In this document: in pieces, positions 1-8,013 of the stretch | Layout: the number at the start of each line of letters is the position of its first letter | How positions within the stretch are numbered: the stretch's first letter is position 1 | Assembly: GCA_022841705.1 (NCBI GenBank) | Contig: JALHQZ010000002.1 | Location: forward strand, 434,001 to 498,000 | Source of the DNA: Pirellulales bacterium | GTDB taxonomy: Bacteria; Planctomycetota; Planctomycetia; Pirellulales; Lacipirellulaceae | Length of the DNA: 64,000 nt | Reading direction: 5' to 3' | The notes under the pieces: generated by a model | Database searches by the model: none | What the model saw: the letters and a program-made list of their open reading frames with translations, nothing else | What the model was told of the DNA's origin: nothing | Program-made: the position numbers and the translations under genes

Positions 1-2
1 AG

Positions 3-620
3 CTTAAGCTCGACTCGGCGCCGACCGTGCTTTCCGGCGTCCCACAGAACCTGGGGTTGTTTGATGTCGATTCGGACAACAGCGGCGACGGCGTGATCAA
101 CGGCTTCGGCGATCTCAACGGGGACGCGACCGTGAACTCGGCTGACCAGATTTTCGCCAAGGCCGACGGGCTAAGTCACTACGCCGAAGGGAGTGAAATC
201 TTCGCCGATCTGGGCGCCACCCGCTACGTATGGAACATTTCCTACACGGGCAACATCTCGTGGAGTGACTACGATAACAGCGTGGTCTCGGAGATCACCG
301 GCGCCGGCACGGGCCGCGACGTCGTGCTGATGGGTCTGCGAACCGAAAACTTGGTTGTCGGCGTGCCGGGCGATTTCAATAACGACACGGTGGTGAACGC
401 CGCCGACTACACCACCTACCGCGACAACGTGGGAAGCGCCACTCCGCTGCCGAACGATGGCGGACTTGGCGCACCGATTGGCCCTGGTCACTACACGCTG
501 TGGAAGAATGCCTTCCAACCGGGCGCCGCGGTGGTAAGCTCTTCCGCCGTGCCGGAGCCTGCGGCGGGATTGGTGCTCGCCCTGGTTGCCGCTGGTGGTT
601 GGCTGCGTCGGCGCCGATAA
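3..620 (+). CDS. C-terminal part of a secreted dockerin/PEP-CTERM protein (5' end outside window)
   Basis: The reading frame is open from the window edge to the stop at 618-620, so this is the C-terminal end of a longer gene; the first possible internal start (GTG at 27) is probably not used. Two calcium-loop-like segments are visible: DLNGDATVNSAD near residue 40 and, more clearly, GDFNNDTVVNAADYTTYRDN near residue 125, the dockerin-like repeat seen in many planctomycete surface proteins. The protein ends with a PEP-CTERM tail: VPEP, a hydrophobic stretch (AAGLVLALVAAGGW) and the basic end LRRRR. In this family the tail is thought to direct exosortase-dependent sorting to the outer layers of the cell. 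The catalytic or binding part lies outside the window. A hairpin terminator follows at 659-684. Confidence 0.8.
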   Translation, partial: LKLDSAPTVLSGVPQNLGLFDVDSDNSGDGVINGFGDLNGDATVNSADQIFAKADGLSHYAEGSEIFADLGATRYVWNISYTGNISWSDYDNSVVSEITGAGTGRDVVLMGLRTENLVVGVPGDFNNDTVVNAADYTTYRDNVGSATPLPNDGGLGAPIGPGHYTLWKNAFQPGAAVVSSSAVPEPAAGLVLALVAAGGWLRRRR

Positions 621-658
621 GTGCGTGTGAACTGAATTGCGATTTGGCGGCGGCCCCC

Positions 659-684
659 AGCGGCAGGGGGGCTGCCGCTTTTTT
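659..684 (+). terminator. Rho-independent terminator
   Basis: AGCGGCAG at 659-666 pairs perfectly with CTGCCGCT at 672-679 around a GGGGG loop and runs straight into a T tract (679-684). It sits 40 bases after the stop of the preceding PEP-CTERM gene and before the PL10 gene, so it should separate the two. Confidence 0.8.
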
Positions 685-709
685 ATGTCGACAACTCGGA
701 GCCATAACC

Positions 710-1945
710 ATGATTATCCGCGGTATCTTGCCACTTGCGCTGTTCCTTCTGGCGTCTACTGCGGTGGGAGCTCCGCTGACCAAGGCCAGAGTGCAGGCGA
801 CTTCGCTCGTCAATCAAGCCGATTGGCTCGCCTATTTGCAGCGCTCGGACGAATTGGCCGCAGAAAATGAGTCGGCCTTGCAAGCGGAGGTTAAAGCGCA
901 AGGTCGCAAATTGGCGCTGCCAGCTCCGGATGGCGGCGATTTCAAACTTTCAGCCAAGGCTGGCGATGCGTGGTACAGCTCCTCCGAAGCAGGGCAACTG
1001 GCGACGATCGTGCTTTCTTACCAGGCGCCATGTGGTGGATGGTCGAAACATGTGGGGTACTCGCAGGGCCCACGCAAGCCAGCGATGCAGTGGACTTCGC
1101 AAAGCAAGCCCGGCCACTCGCCACACTACTTGGCGACGTTCGACAACCGCTCGACAACAGAGCAACTGCATTTCTTGGCGAACGTCTGGCAAGCCACCCA
1201 GCGCGCTGATTGCCAGGCAGGTTTCGCCAAGGGATTCAAGTATCTCATTGCTGCTCAGCAGCCCGGAGGCGGTTGGCCCCAGGTTTTTCCGCTCGAAGGC
1301 GATTATCACGACGACATCACCTTCAATGATGATGCGCAAACTCACATTCTGGAACTGTTGCTCGGAATCATCAACGAAGAACCACAGTTCGGTTTGCTCG
1401 ACGACTCCTTGCGGCGCGAGGCGAAGGCTGCTCTCGAACGTGGGCTCCAGTGTGTGCTGGCGACTCAACTTGGGCCGGCCGGCAAGAAAACTGGCTGGGC
1501 TGCCCAATACGATGCGCTGACATTGCAGCCCTCGCAGGCGCGGCAACTGGAACCTGCTGCCCTGAGCGGTTCGGAATCCGCCCAGCTAATCAAGTTCATG
1601 ATGACGATCCCCGATCCCACGCCAGAAGTAGTCGCGTCGATTGAACAGGGTCTCGCTTGGCTGCAATCTGCTCAAGTGACCGGCATAACTAAAGTCAAAG
1701 CCGGGGGGAAAACGCAATATGTCAGTGACCCCGATTCCACCGAGGTCTATTGGGCGCGATTCTACGATTTGCGGACTGCGCGACCCATTTTTCCCGGGCG
1801 TGACGGTGTGGTGTACGACTCGTTCGCGGAGTTAGCTGCCAACAACGATTTGGGCTATGACTATTACTCCACGCGCCCCGGAAGCATCGTCACGAACGGC
1901 CAGAAGAAATGGAGAAAGTTGCTCGCCAAACGCGCTGAACAGTAG
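710..1945 (+). CDS. Secreted pectate lyase, polysaccharide lyase family 10
   Basis: A 411-residue protein that should cleave polygalacturonate by beta-elimination outside the cytoplasm. The ATG at 710 is preferred because GGAG lies 8 bases upstream (698-701) and a signal peptide follows (IIRGILPLALFLLASTAVG, cut near residue 20); the frame is open further upstream but would run through the terminator. PL10 features by eye: GGGWPQVFP near residues 187-194, ITFNDD at 203-208, and RTARPIFPGRDGV at 355-367, the segment that carries the family's catalytic arginine. Length is normal for a single-domain PL10, with no dockerin or PEP-CTERM tail. A second, truncated PL10 gene lies at 47254. It is the first of a long run of pectin-degrading genes. 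Confidence 0.9.
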   Translation: MIIRGILPLALFLLASTAVGAPLTKARVQATSLVNQADWLAYLQRSDELAAENESALQAEVKAQGRKLALPAPDGGDFKLSAKAGDAWYSSSEAGQLATIVLSYQAPCGGWSKHVGYSQGPRKPAMQWTSQSKPGHSPHYLATFDNRSTTEQLHFLANVWQATQRADCQAGFAKGFKYLIAAQQPGGGWPQVFPLEGDYHDDITFNDDAQTHILELLLGIINEEPQFGLLDDSLRREAKAALERGLQCVLATQLGPAGKKTGWAAQYDALTLQPSQARQLEPAALSGSESAQLIKFMMTIPDPTPEVVASIEQGLAWLQSAQVTGITKVKAGGKTQYVSDPDSTEVYWARFYDLRTARPIFPGRDGVVYDSFAELAANNDLGYDYYSTRPGSIVTNGQKKWRKLLAKRAEQ

Positions 1946-2197
1946 GTAAGACTCATCCGGTTGTGGTTTAAGCGGTCCGGTCGCAACCTCCACGAGCGGT
2001 TACAGAGGGGGGAGATCCGCGTGCGCTGTGCAATCTCTAATATGGCTTCGCTTCTTCCACCACGCGGACTGGCACGCTAACGGCCACTGCGCCCGCGGCG
2101 GTGTCGGCGCGTACGGCGGCGTTCGCGCCGATCTGGGCGTGAGCACCGCTCGCGGTTCGCTAGGCCGCAACTGCCCGGTCTTACCTTTGGGGGCATC

Positions 2198-2425
2198 TTG
2201 CTCGCCAAGCGCTTTCAGTTTAGCTGCCCAGATCGACTTCCAACCCTTGCCGCACGTTACTCATCAGTGGTCGGCGAATCGAATCCCCTGTCGGTCACCA
2301 TCCCCTCCGGCATGGTTCACGCCTATCGCAGCATCGGTAGTCAGTCAGGACTGGTGTTCACGATGGGTCCGTTAAATAGCACGCCATCCACGGCGGAAAT
2401 TCGAACCGTAAGTTCAATGCTGTGA
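2198..2425 (+). pseudogene. Possible fragment of a cupin / sugar 3,5-epimerase-like gene
   Basis: The stretch 1946-2453 has no convincing intact gene. One frame reads ESNPLSVTIPSGMVHAYRSI followed by GSQSGLVFTM, which resembles the PxGxxHGY core of RmlC-type cupins. The similarity covers only about 40 residues, is not flanked by the rest of the domain and has no good start. I take it as a possible gene remnant; it may be chance. Confidence 0.2.
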
Positions 2426-2453
2426 TTCGCTCTTGCGCGGCCATCACCAACGT

Positions 2454-2534
2454 AAAAGACCCTGGCGCTCACCCGAGAACCAGGGCCCTAAAGACTGAAT
2501 GATTAGCTTTGGCGAGAATAATCTAGCGCCAAAG
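2454..2534 (-). terminator. Hairpins downstream of a minus-strand PEP-CTERM gene
   Basis: Two hairpins follow the stop at 2547 on the minus strand. The nearer is CTTTGGCG (2507-2514) with CGCCAAAG (2527-2534), a perfect 8-bp stem with a 12-base loop but no T tract. The farther has stem CCCTGG/CCAGGG (2460-2465 and 2480-2485) followed on the minus strand by TCTTTT, which looks like a normal intrinsic terminator. Confidence 0.55.
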
Positions 2535-2546
2535 TTTTCAAGTGAG

Positions 2547-3506
2547 CTAACGCGACCGTCGCCGCACCACCGCGGTCAGCCCCAGCAATCCCGCCGCCAG
2601 CACCGGTAACAGAGCGGGTTCCGGAATCGCGGTCCCGGCGATGAACTCCACTTGGAACATAGTGGTGTCGAATGACAGGGCGGTCACTTCCGGTGTCCCC
2701 GGGCGAACAACAAACGTATCGAACGTCAATGGTTGTGGGGCCGCATCGGAAACGAGTAGCGACAGAGTGCCGCTGGTATTGAGCGTGCCGCCCACCATCG
2801 ACTGGAAGATGTCGGCCCCTGCCGCGGTCTTGGTGACTGACATTGTGAACGTGTAACTCACGCCACTCGTGTAGCCGGGCGTTGTACCAACGGTGGCCGT
2901 AGCGCCGGTTCCGACAATCCCATAGTTGCCTGCCGTGCCGAGGATGGCGCCGGCAACGCCGCTCGTCCATTCCATTGTTCGCATGGGGACAGCGTTGCCA
3001 AGTGTCCCGCCCCGGAAGTTCAGAAAAGAACCGTATCCAGAGTAAAGCGCGTTCCCAGGCGAGATATCGGTTGAAATTCGCGACGCGCTTGGACTATCCA
3101 GCAGGGCAATCCGCATATCCTGGTTGCCAGCGCCCGTGGCGGTGACTCCGGTCGGAGTAAAGGTCCAGGAGAGCACGATCGAATCACCCACATTCGTGAG
3201 GCTGACGGGCGAGGCCTCCGGAGTGAAATAGTTAGTCAGCGTCATTGAACTACCTGCGCCTGCCGAAGCAACAAAGTGTCCCACGGAGGTACTAAAGGTT
3301 GAACCCGTACCCGTGCGATACCAGGCGGACTCGATGTCTCCATCGGTATCGCTGTCGACGCCATTCTCCGAGTACGTCGGCGCTGCCGGATCGATCCGCG
3401 TGGCGTCCCGGAATGTGTCGCGCACGACAATTACCGCCGAAACCTGCGCGGCGAACAGGACCATTAGCACTGCGGCGCTGACGGAGAATCGAAGGATTTT
3501 GCTCAT
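2547..3506 (-). CDS. PEP-CTERM sorting domain protein, function unknown
   Basis: A 319-residue secreted protein. The ATG at 3506 gives a typical signal peptide (MSKILRFSVSAAVLMVLFAA, then QVSA, cut near residue 24); the frame extends upstream only to a TTG. The body is rich in Gly, Thr, Ser and Val with alternating hydrophobic residues, suggesting an all-beta jelly-roll fold, but no catalytic motif is recognisable. The C-terminus is a clear PEP-CTERM tail: AIPEPALLPVLAAGLLGLT followed by VVRRRSR. It is transcribed opposite to the pectate lyase genes, sharing a roughly 420-base divergent region with the PL1 gene at 3930. Confidence 0.8.
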   Translation of the reverse strand: MSKILRFSVSAAVLMVLFAAQVSAVIVVRDTFRDATRIDPAAPTYSENGVDSDTDGDIESAWYRTGTGSTFSTSVGHFVASAGAGSSMTLTNYFTPEASPVSLTNVGDSIVLSWTFTPTGVTATGAGNQDMRIALLDSPSASRISTDISPGNALYSGYGSFLNFRGGTLGNAVPMRTMEWTSGVAGAILGTAGNYGIVGTGATATVGTTPGYTSGVSYTFTMSVTKTAAGADIFQSMVGGTLNTSGTLSLLVSDAAPQPLTFDTFVVRPGTPEVTALSFDTTMFQVEFIAGTAIPEPALLPVLAAGLLGLTAVVRRRSR

Positions 3507-3686
3507 GAGTTGTGAAACCAAAGAAAGAGAGAAGAACCAAGACGAGGAGGACGATCGCGGGGGAACGCCATTTAATCAGCGTAGGAACCAACAGAACACC
3601 CTTCAAGCAACAATGCTGCAAAAAAAGTCTCGATTTCCGCAAGCATTCGGCGCAACACCTGATTCGCAGGCGATGATTGTCGGCGA

Positions 3687-3718
3687 GTCGAAAAACGCAC
3701 CACCCTGCGTGTTTCGAC
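3687..3718. promoter_or_regulatory. Near-perfect 13-bp inverted repeat in a divergent intergenic region
   Basis: GTCGAAAAACGCA (3687-3699) and TGCGTGTTTCGAC (3706-3718) are complementary at 12 of 13 positions around a 6-base spacer. The repeat lies in the gap 3507-3929 between the divergent PEP-CTERM gene and the first PL1 gene. The position suits an operator for a dimeric regulator, but a cruciform or RNA hairpin is equally possible. Nothing else in this gap is recognisable. Confidence 0.35.
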
Positions 3719-3929
3719 CCAATTATTGCAAATCCAACTCCTATCTCAGCGCCATGCATTGATTTAGATTCAAGTCAGTGTGCCCTAAGTGGTGAGCCCC
3801 TCTTTCAGCACGCGAAGCAAGAAGTCATTTGATTCCTGTTGGTGTCGCCGGTAGGAAGTTATCTCATCATCACTGTTGCTGTTTCCTTAGGCACAGTTCG
3901 CATCGGTTGGGCTGAGGAGGTTTTCCCTC

Positions 3930-5474
3930 GTGAACCTGCATCCTGTTCAGCAAGTGCTCTCGTGCGCTGCCCTGTTGGTCGCGTTTGACCTAGCAGCGAC
4001 TTCACTGCTCGCCGCGCCTCCTGCTTTTCCTGGCGCGATGGGGCAAGGAGCGGCGGCAACCGGTGGGCGCGGAGGCGATGTCTACCGTGTCACCACACTT
4101 GAAGACTACCATCCCAAGACCGAGCCGGCCATTAAGGGGAGTTTTCGGCACGCGCTGCGGTCGATCACTGGTCCGCGGACGATTGTGTTCGATGTCGGCG
4201 GCGGCATCGCGCTGCGGGCGCCGATTGAGGTTTACAAGTCAAACGTCACCATCGCCGGGCAAACCGCGCCGGGGGGCATCACGCTCTGGGGCTATCCGTT
4301 TGAAGTCTCCAATGAGGCGACCGATGTGATTGTGCGTCACATCCGCGTGCGGTGTGGAGACTTCCACGCGCGGCAAGGACAGGTCCGCAACGAACTCCCG
4401 GGGAGCCGGGCCCATCGCGCAGACCTCGACGCAGCCTCCGCCGGAGCAATTTCCGTTGGCGATGGGGTCAATCGCGTGATCATGGATCACATTTCCGCTA
4501 GTTGGGGCATGGACGAGACCTTTTCGGTGACCCGGGCGCGGAATGTCACCATGCAAAACTGCCTGATCGCGGAAAGCTTGCACGAATCGAAACACCCCAA
4601 GGGAGCGCACGGGTACGGCTCGCTGTTGCGGGGAGAAATCACCCCGGAGGATGCGAAGCAAGGAACCGGTGGTTACACGCTCGTCGGCAACCTGTGGGCG
4701 ATGCACGTGGGACGGAATCCCTCCTTCGGCGGACAACAGAAGCTGGATGACGGACAAGCCGAGGCGCAGCGCCGCAGCAATGACGCCAACTTTGTGAACA
4801 ACGTGGTTTACAACTGGGGCGGCAAGCCGACCCACCGCAATGAGCTCGGCCACGTGCGGCTCAACATGCTCGGCAACTATTTCATCAACGGGCCAGCGCG
4901 GGACACCAAGTACTGTTTCAGTTGTAACAAGGACCAGGAAGACGGCACAACCGAAATCTATCACGCGGGCAATCTTCACGATCGCACCCTCAACGGCAAA
5001 CGCGATGGCGAACCGCTGAATAACGCCACGTCGTTTCAACAACCGAACCCCGGAGATGTCATCCGCGGCGAGGGCGAAGCCGAGCCGTTCAACTTCTTAG
5101 GCCCTCTCGCGGCGCAAGTGTTGAGCGCCGATGAAGCCTACGCCCGAGTGGTGAAAGGTGTTGGCGCCTCGCTGTACCGTGATGCGGTCGATGCGCGCGT
5201 CATCAAAGCGTTGGAAACAGGGGGAGGCAAAATCATCGACTCGCAGGACGAGTTTCGCACCGCCAACGGTGACTTGCCGGGCATCGATGACTTGAAACCC
5301 GCCCAGCGCGCCGCCGATTGGGACGCCGATGCCGATGGCATGCCGAACGCGTGGGAAACGGTCCATCAGCTTGATCCGCAGTCACCGGCCGACGGCAATG
5401 CGACCACGCTCTCCACCGTTGGCTACACGAACCTCGAAGTCTATCTGGCGGAAGCCGCCGAGAAGCCGCTGTGA
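3930..5474 (+). CDS. Secreted pectate lyase, PL1-type
   Basis: A 514-residue protein starting at a GTG that has a strong GAGGAGG ribosome site at 3914-3920, nine bases upstream. Residues 1-29 form a signal peptide ending LLAAPPAFPGA. The body is a right-handed beta-helix of the PL1 pectate lyase type: TTLEDY, GPRTIVFDVGGGI, NVTIAGQTAPGG, DVIVRHIRVRCGD and MDHISASWGMDETFSV follow in the usual order, and RDAVDARVIKALETGGG marks the end of the domain. A DADADGMPNAWE calcium-loop segment near residue 470 is common in the bacterial members. It lacks the dockerin and PEP-CTERM tail of the next two genes, so it may be freely secreted. It is 51 bases upstream of the next PL1 gene, suggesting cotranscription. 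Exact substrate, pectate or rhamnogalacturonan-linked regions, cannot be told. Confidence 0.87.
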   Translation: MNLHPVQQVLSCAALLVAFDLAATSLLAAPPAFPGAMGQGAAATGGRGGDVYRVTTLEDYHPKTEPAIKGSFRHALRSITGPRTIVFDVGGGIALRAPIEVYKSNVTIAGQTAPGGITLWGYPFEVSNEATDVIVRHIRVRCGDFHARQGQVRNELPGSRAHRADLDAASAGAISVGDGVNRVIMDHISASWGMDETFSVTRARNVTMQNCLIAESLHESKHPKGAHGYGSLLRGEITPEDAKQGTGGYTLVGNLWAMHVGRNPSFGGQQKLDDGQAEAQRRSNDANFVNNVVYNWGGKPTHRNELGHVRLNMLGNYFINGPARDTKYCFSCNKDQEDGTTEIYHAGNLHDRTLNGKRDGEPLNNATSFQQPNPGDVIRGEGEAEPFNFLGPLAAQVLSADEAYARVVKGVGASLYRDAVDARVIKALETGGGKIIDSQDEFRTANGDLPGIDDLKPAQRAADWDADADGMPNAWETVHQLDPQSPADGNATTLSTVGYTNLEVYLAEAAEKPL

Positions 5475-5525
5475 AACGCTGCAATCGCGTTCTCCTCTTA
5501 AAATCTCATATCAATACGCATCCTG

Positions 5526-7973
5526 ATGACCCGACACCATGTAATCGTTAAGCTGTTGCTACTTGCGCTCATCGCCGCAACATCTTCCGCGCAACTGCCG
5601 GTCTTTCCCGGGGCCGAAGGTTACGGCGGTACGTTCACCGGCACAGCGCCTGCAGGGGGGTGGTTCGCGAACGCTTCGATCTACCACGTCACCACCACAG
5701 CCGACACCATCAACGCGACCACCGGCAAGCCGGACATTGGCACGCTCCGCGGCGCGTTCTACGACTACACCAACCCCAACTCACCCAAGCAGGGAGTGAA
5801 GAACCGCGTGGTGGTGTTTGATGTGGGCGGTGTATTTCAACTCACGCAAGGTTCGCTTGATATCAAGACGGTCGAAAACATCTATGTCGCCGGCCAAACA
5901 GCGCCATCGCCGGTGACTGTCTACGGAAACACCACGCAAATCACTAAGAGCAACAACACCGTCACCGGCAACGTGGCCCTGCGGTACATGACGTTCCGCA
6001 AAGGAACCGGGGACGGTGAAGACGCGATTACGTTCTCGGGCGGAAGCGGCACGGGCACAATCGCCACCAATATGATTCTCGATCACGTCTCTGCCTCCTG
6101 GGCTGAGGATGAAGACCTGTCCGTTGCGAACAACAACACCAATGTCACGGTGCAGTATTCGATCATCGCCGACGCGCTGACCAGCGGGCACGCCTATGGC
6201 TCACTAATCCGGCCGCAAGTCGATTCGAACGTCAGCTTTCACCACAATCTGTACGCCAACAACGCAAGTCGCCAAGCGCGGTTCGGCACGTACAACGGTG
6301 AAACGCTGACAGCCGATTTCCGCAACAACGTTATCTACAACTGGCGCGATCGGGCCAGCTACACCGGCGGTAGTAGCGAATCAACGCAGGAGTACACCGA
6401 TGTCAATTATGTCGGCAACTATCTGGTTGCTGGATCCGGGACGCTCGCCAATGCCAACAGAGCGTTCAGTGTTGATAAGAATGTTGATTCGCGCGTCTAT
6501 CAGTCAGGTAACTTCATCGACTCCGACAGAGCACTGAACCCCGGTGGTGTGCCAAACGGCTCCGATCTTGGCTGGGCCGCGTTCACCGTTTCAACCCCAG
6601 TGACCGACCAGACGCTCACGCAAATGGCGAGTCCCTTCGCAACCGCGCCGGTCACCACCCAGACGGCGCCCAACGCGTTCAGCCAGGTGCTCAGCCACGT
6701 TGGGAATTTTTGGTGGCAGCGCGAAGCGATTGACGCGCGGATCATCAATAACGTCGTCACTAACACGGGCCCTCCCGGTGGAATTGGCGCCGCCGCGCCC
6801 GGCGCGGCGGAACTCGCCGCGCTCCTCGCGACTCCGACCACCAGTCGCCCCGCGGGTTACGATACCGACAACGACGGCATGCCAAACGCTTGGGAGCTAG
6901 CCCACGGGCTCAACCCCAATCTTGCCAGCGACGCGTTCGGCGATTTCGACGCCGACGGTTATGTGAACATCATCGATCATGTCAACGACGCCGGCGCCTT
7001 CCCCGCCCCCACGCCAATCAAGTTTGTTGGCGCGGGTGCTGCACGTTACGCCTTGGCGACGAACTGGCGGACCGATGACGGCGGCATCACCACCGGCACG
7101 GCATGGCAACCATCGTGGTTCGATACGGCGAACATCGTCAGCGGAACCGTGGTGGTGGACGCCGTCGGGCAACATGCGGGGGATTTGACGCTGGGCCTTG
7201 CCGCGGCGGACGCGCCCACGCTGACCGTCTCGAACGGTTGGCTCAAGGTCGCCGACACGCTCACCATCGGCGGACATAGCTCTTCGGCTGCGCAGCTCAA
7301 TCTTACCGGCGGCGAACTGACCGTCTTGAGTTTGCAGAAAGGCGTGGCCGGTAGTTTTTCGCTGACGGGCGGCAAACTCCACGCCAACCAAGTCGGTTTT
7401 AATCTGACGAACAATGGCGGACGCATCGCGCCGGGCACCAGCATCGGCGCCACTGCCGTCACGGGCGATCTCTCTCTCACCTCCGGTACGCTGGAGATTG
7501 AGCTCGCCTCGGCTAGTTCCTTCGATCAAATCACCGCCACCGGTGTATTGACGCTTGGCGGAGCGCTCGATGTCATCCCGCTCGGCGGCTACGCCCCGAC
7601 CAGTGGAAGCTGGCTCATCGGAACCGCCTCCTCCGTAACCGGCGCCTTCAGTTCAGTCACTTCGGGGTACTCGGTCCGTGTTTCGGGCGGCAACGTGTTC
7701 CTCGACTTCGGCAGCCTGCCCGGCGACTTCAATAGCGATGGCCACGTCGACGCCGCCGATTACACCGTGTGGCGAGATACGCTCAGCGTTTCCAACCCCG
7801 GCGGCTATGCCATCTGGGCCGCCAATTTTGGCGCCGGCGCCGCCGCGACAAGCCCCACGAGTTCCGCCGTTCCCGAGCCAAGCAACTTTATCGCTCTGGT
7901 CGCAACTTTCGCCGGACTCATCGGTCGTCATCGGTTTCGGTCGAAACGCAGCACGGTTTGCAACCTTAACTAG
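5526..7973 (+). CDS. Surface pectate lyase: PL1-type domain + beta-repeat + dockerin + PEP-CTERM
   Basis: An 815-residue modular enzyme. Signal peptide MTRHHVIVKLLLLALIAATS to about residue 22. Residues 23-440 are a PL1-type beta-helix (VYVAGQTAPSPVTVYG-like strand, YMTFRKGTGDGEDA, LDHVSASWAEDEDLSV, and RQARFGTYNGE). DTDNDGMPNAWELAHGLNP near 445 is a calcium-loop segment. About 500-725 is a Gly/Thr/Leu-rich beta-strand-repeat spacer ending FSSVTSGYSVRVSGG, a motif repeated almost exactly in the next protein. GDFNSDGHVDAADYTVWRD near 737 is dockerin-like. The tail is SSAVPEPSNFIALVATFAG then a basic cluster. It probably displays a pectate lyase at the cell surface. Confidence 0.87.
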   Translation: MTRHHVIVKLLLLALIAATSSAQLPVFPGAEGYGGTFTGTAPAGGWFANASIYHVTTTADTINATTGKPDIGTLRGAFYDYTNPNSPKQGVKNRVVVFDVGGVFQLTQGSLDIKTVENIYVAGQTAPSPVTVYGNTTQITKSNNTVTGNVALRYMTFRKGTGDGEDAITFSGGSGTGTIATNMILDHVSASWAEDEDLSVANNNTNVTVQYSIIADALTSGHAYGSLIRPQVDSNVSFHHNLYANNASRQARFGTYNGETLTADFRNNVIYNWRDRASYTGGSSESTQEYTDVNYVGNYLVAGSGTLANANRAFSVDKNVDSRVYQSGNFIDSDRALNPGGVPNGSDLGWAAFTVSTPVTDQTLTQMASPFATAPVTTQTAPNAFSQVLSHVGNFWWQREAIDARIINNVVTNTGPPGGIGAAAPGAAELAALLATPTTSRPAGYDTDNDGMPNAWELAHGLNPNLASDAFGDFDADGYVNIIDHVNDAGAFPAPTPIKFVGAGAARYALATNWRTDDGGITTGTAWQPSWFDTANIVSGTVVVDAVGQHAGDLTLGLAAADAPTLTVSNGWLKVADTLTIGGHSSSAAQLNLTGGELTVLSLQKGVAGSFSLTGGKLHANQVGFNLTNNGGRIAPGTSIGATAVTGDLSLTSGTLEIELASASSFDQITATGVLTLGGALDVIPLGGYAPTSGSWLIGTASSVTGAFSSVTSGYSVRVSGGNVFLDFGSLPGDFNSDGHVDAADYTVWRDTLSVSNPGGYAIWAANFGAGAAATSPTSSAVPEPSNFIALVATFAGLIGRHRFRSKRSTVCNLN

Positions 7974-8013
7974 AATAGAGATTGCAGTCTCTCTTTCTAT
8001 CGCAGCTTCCAGC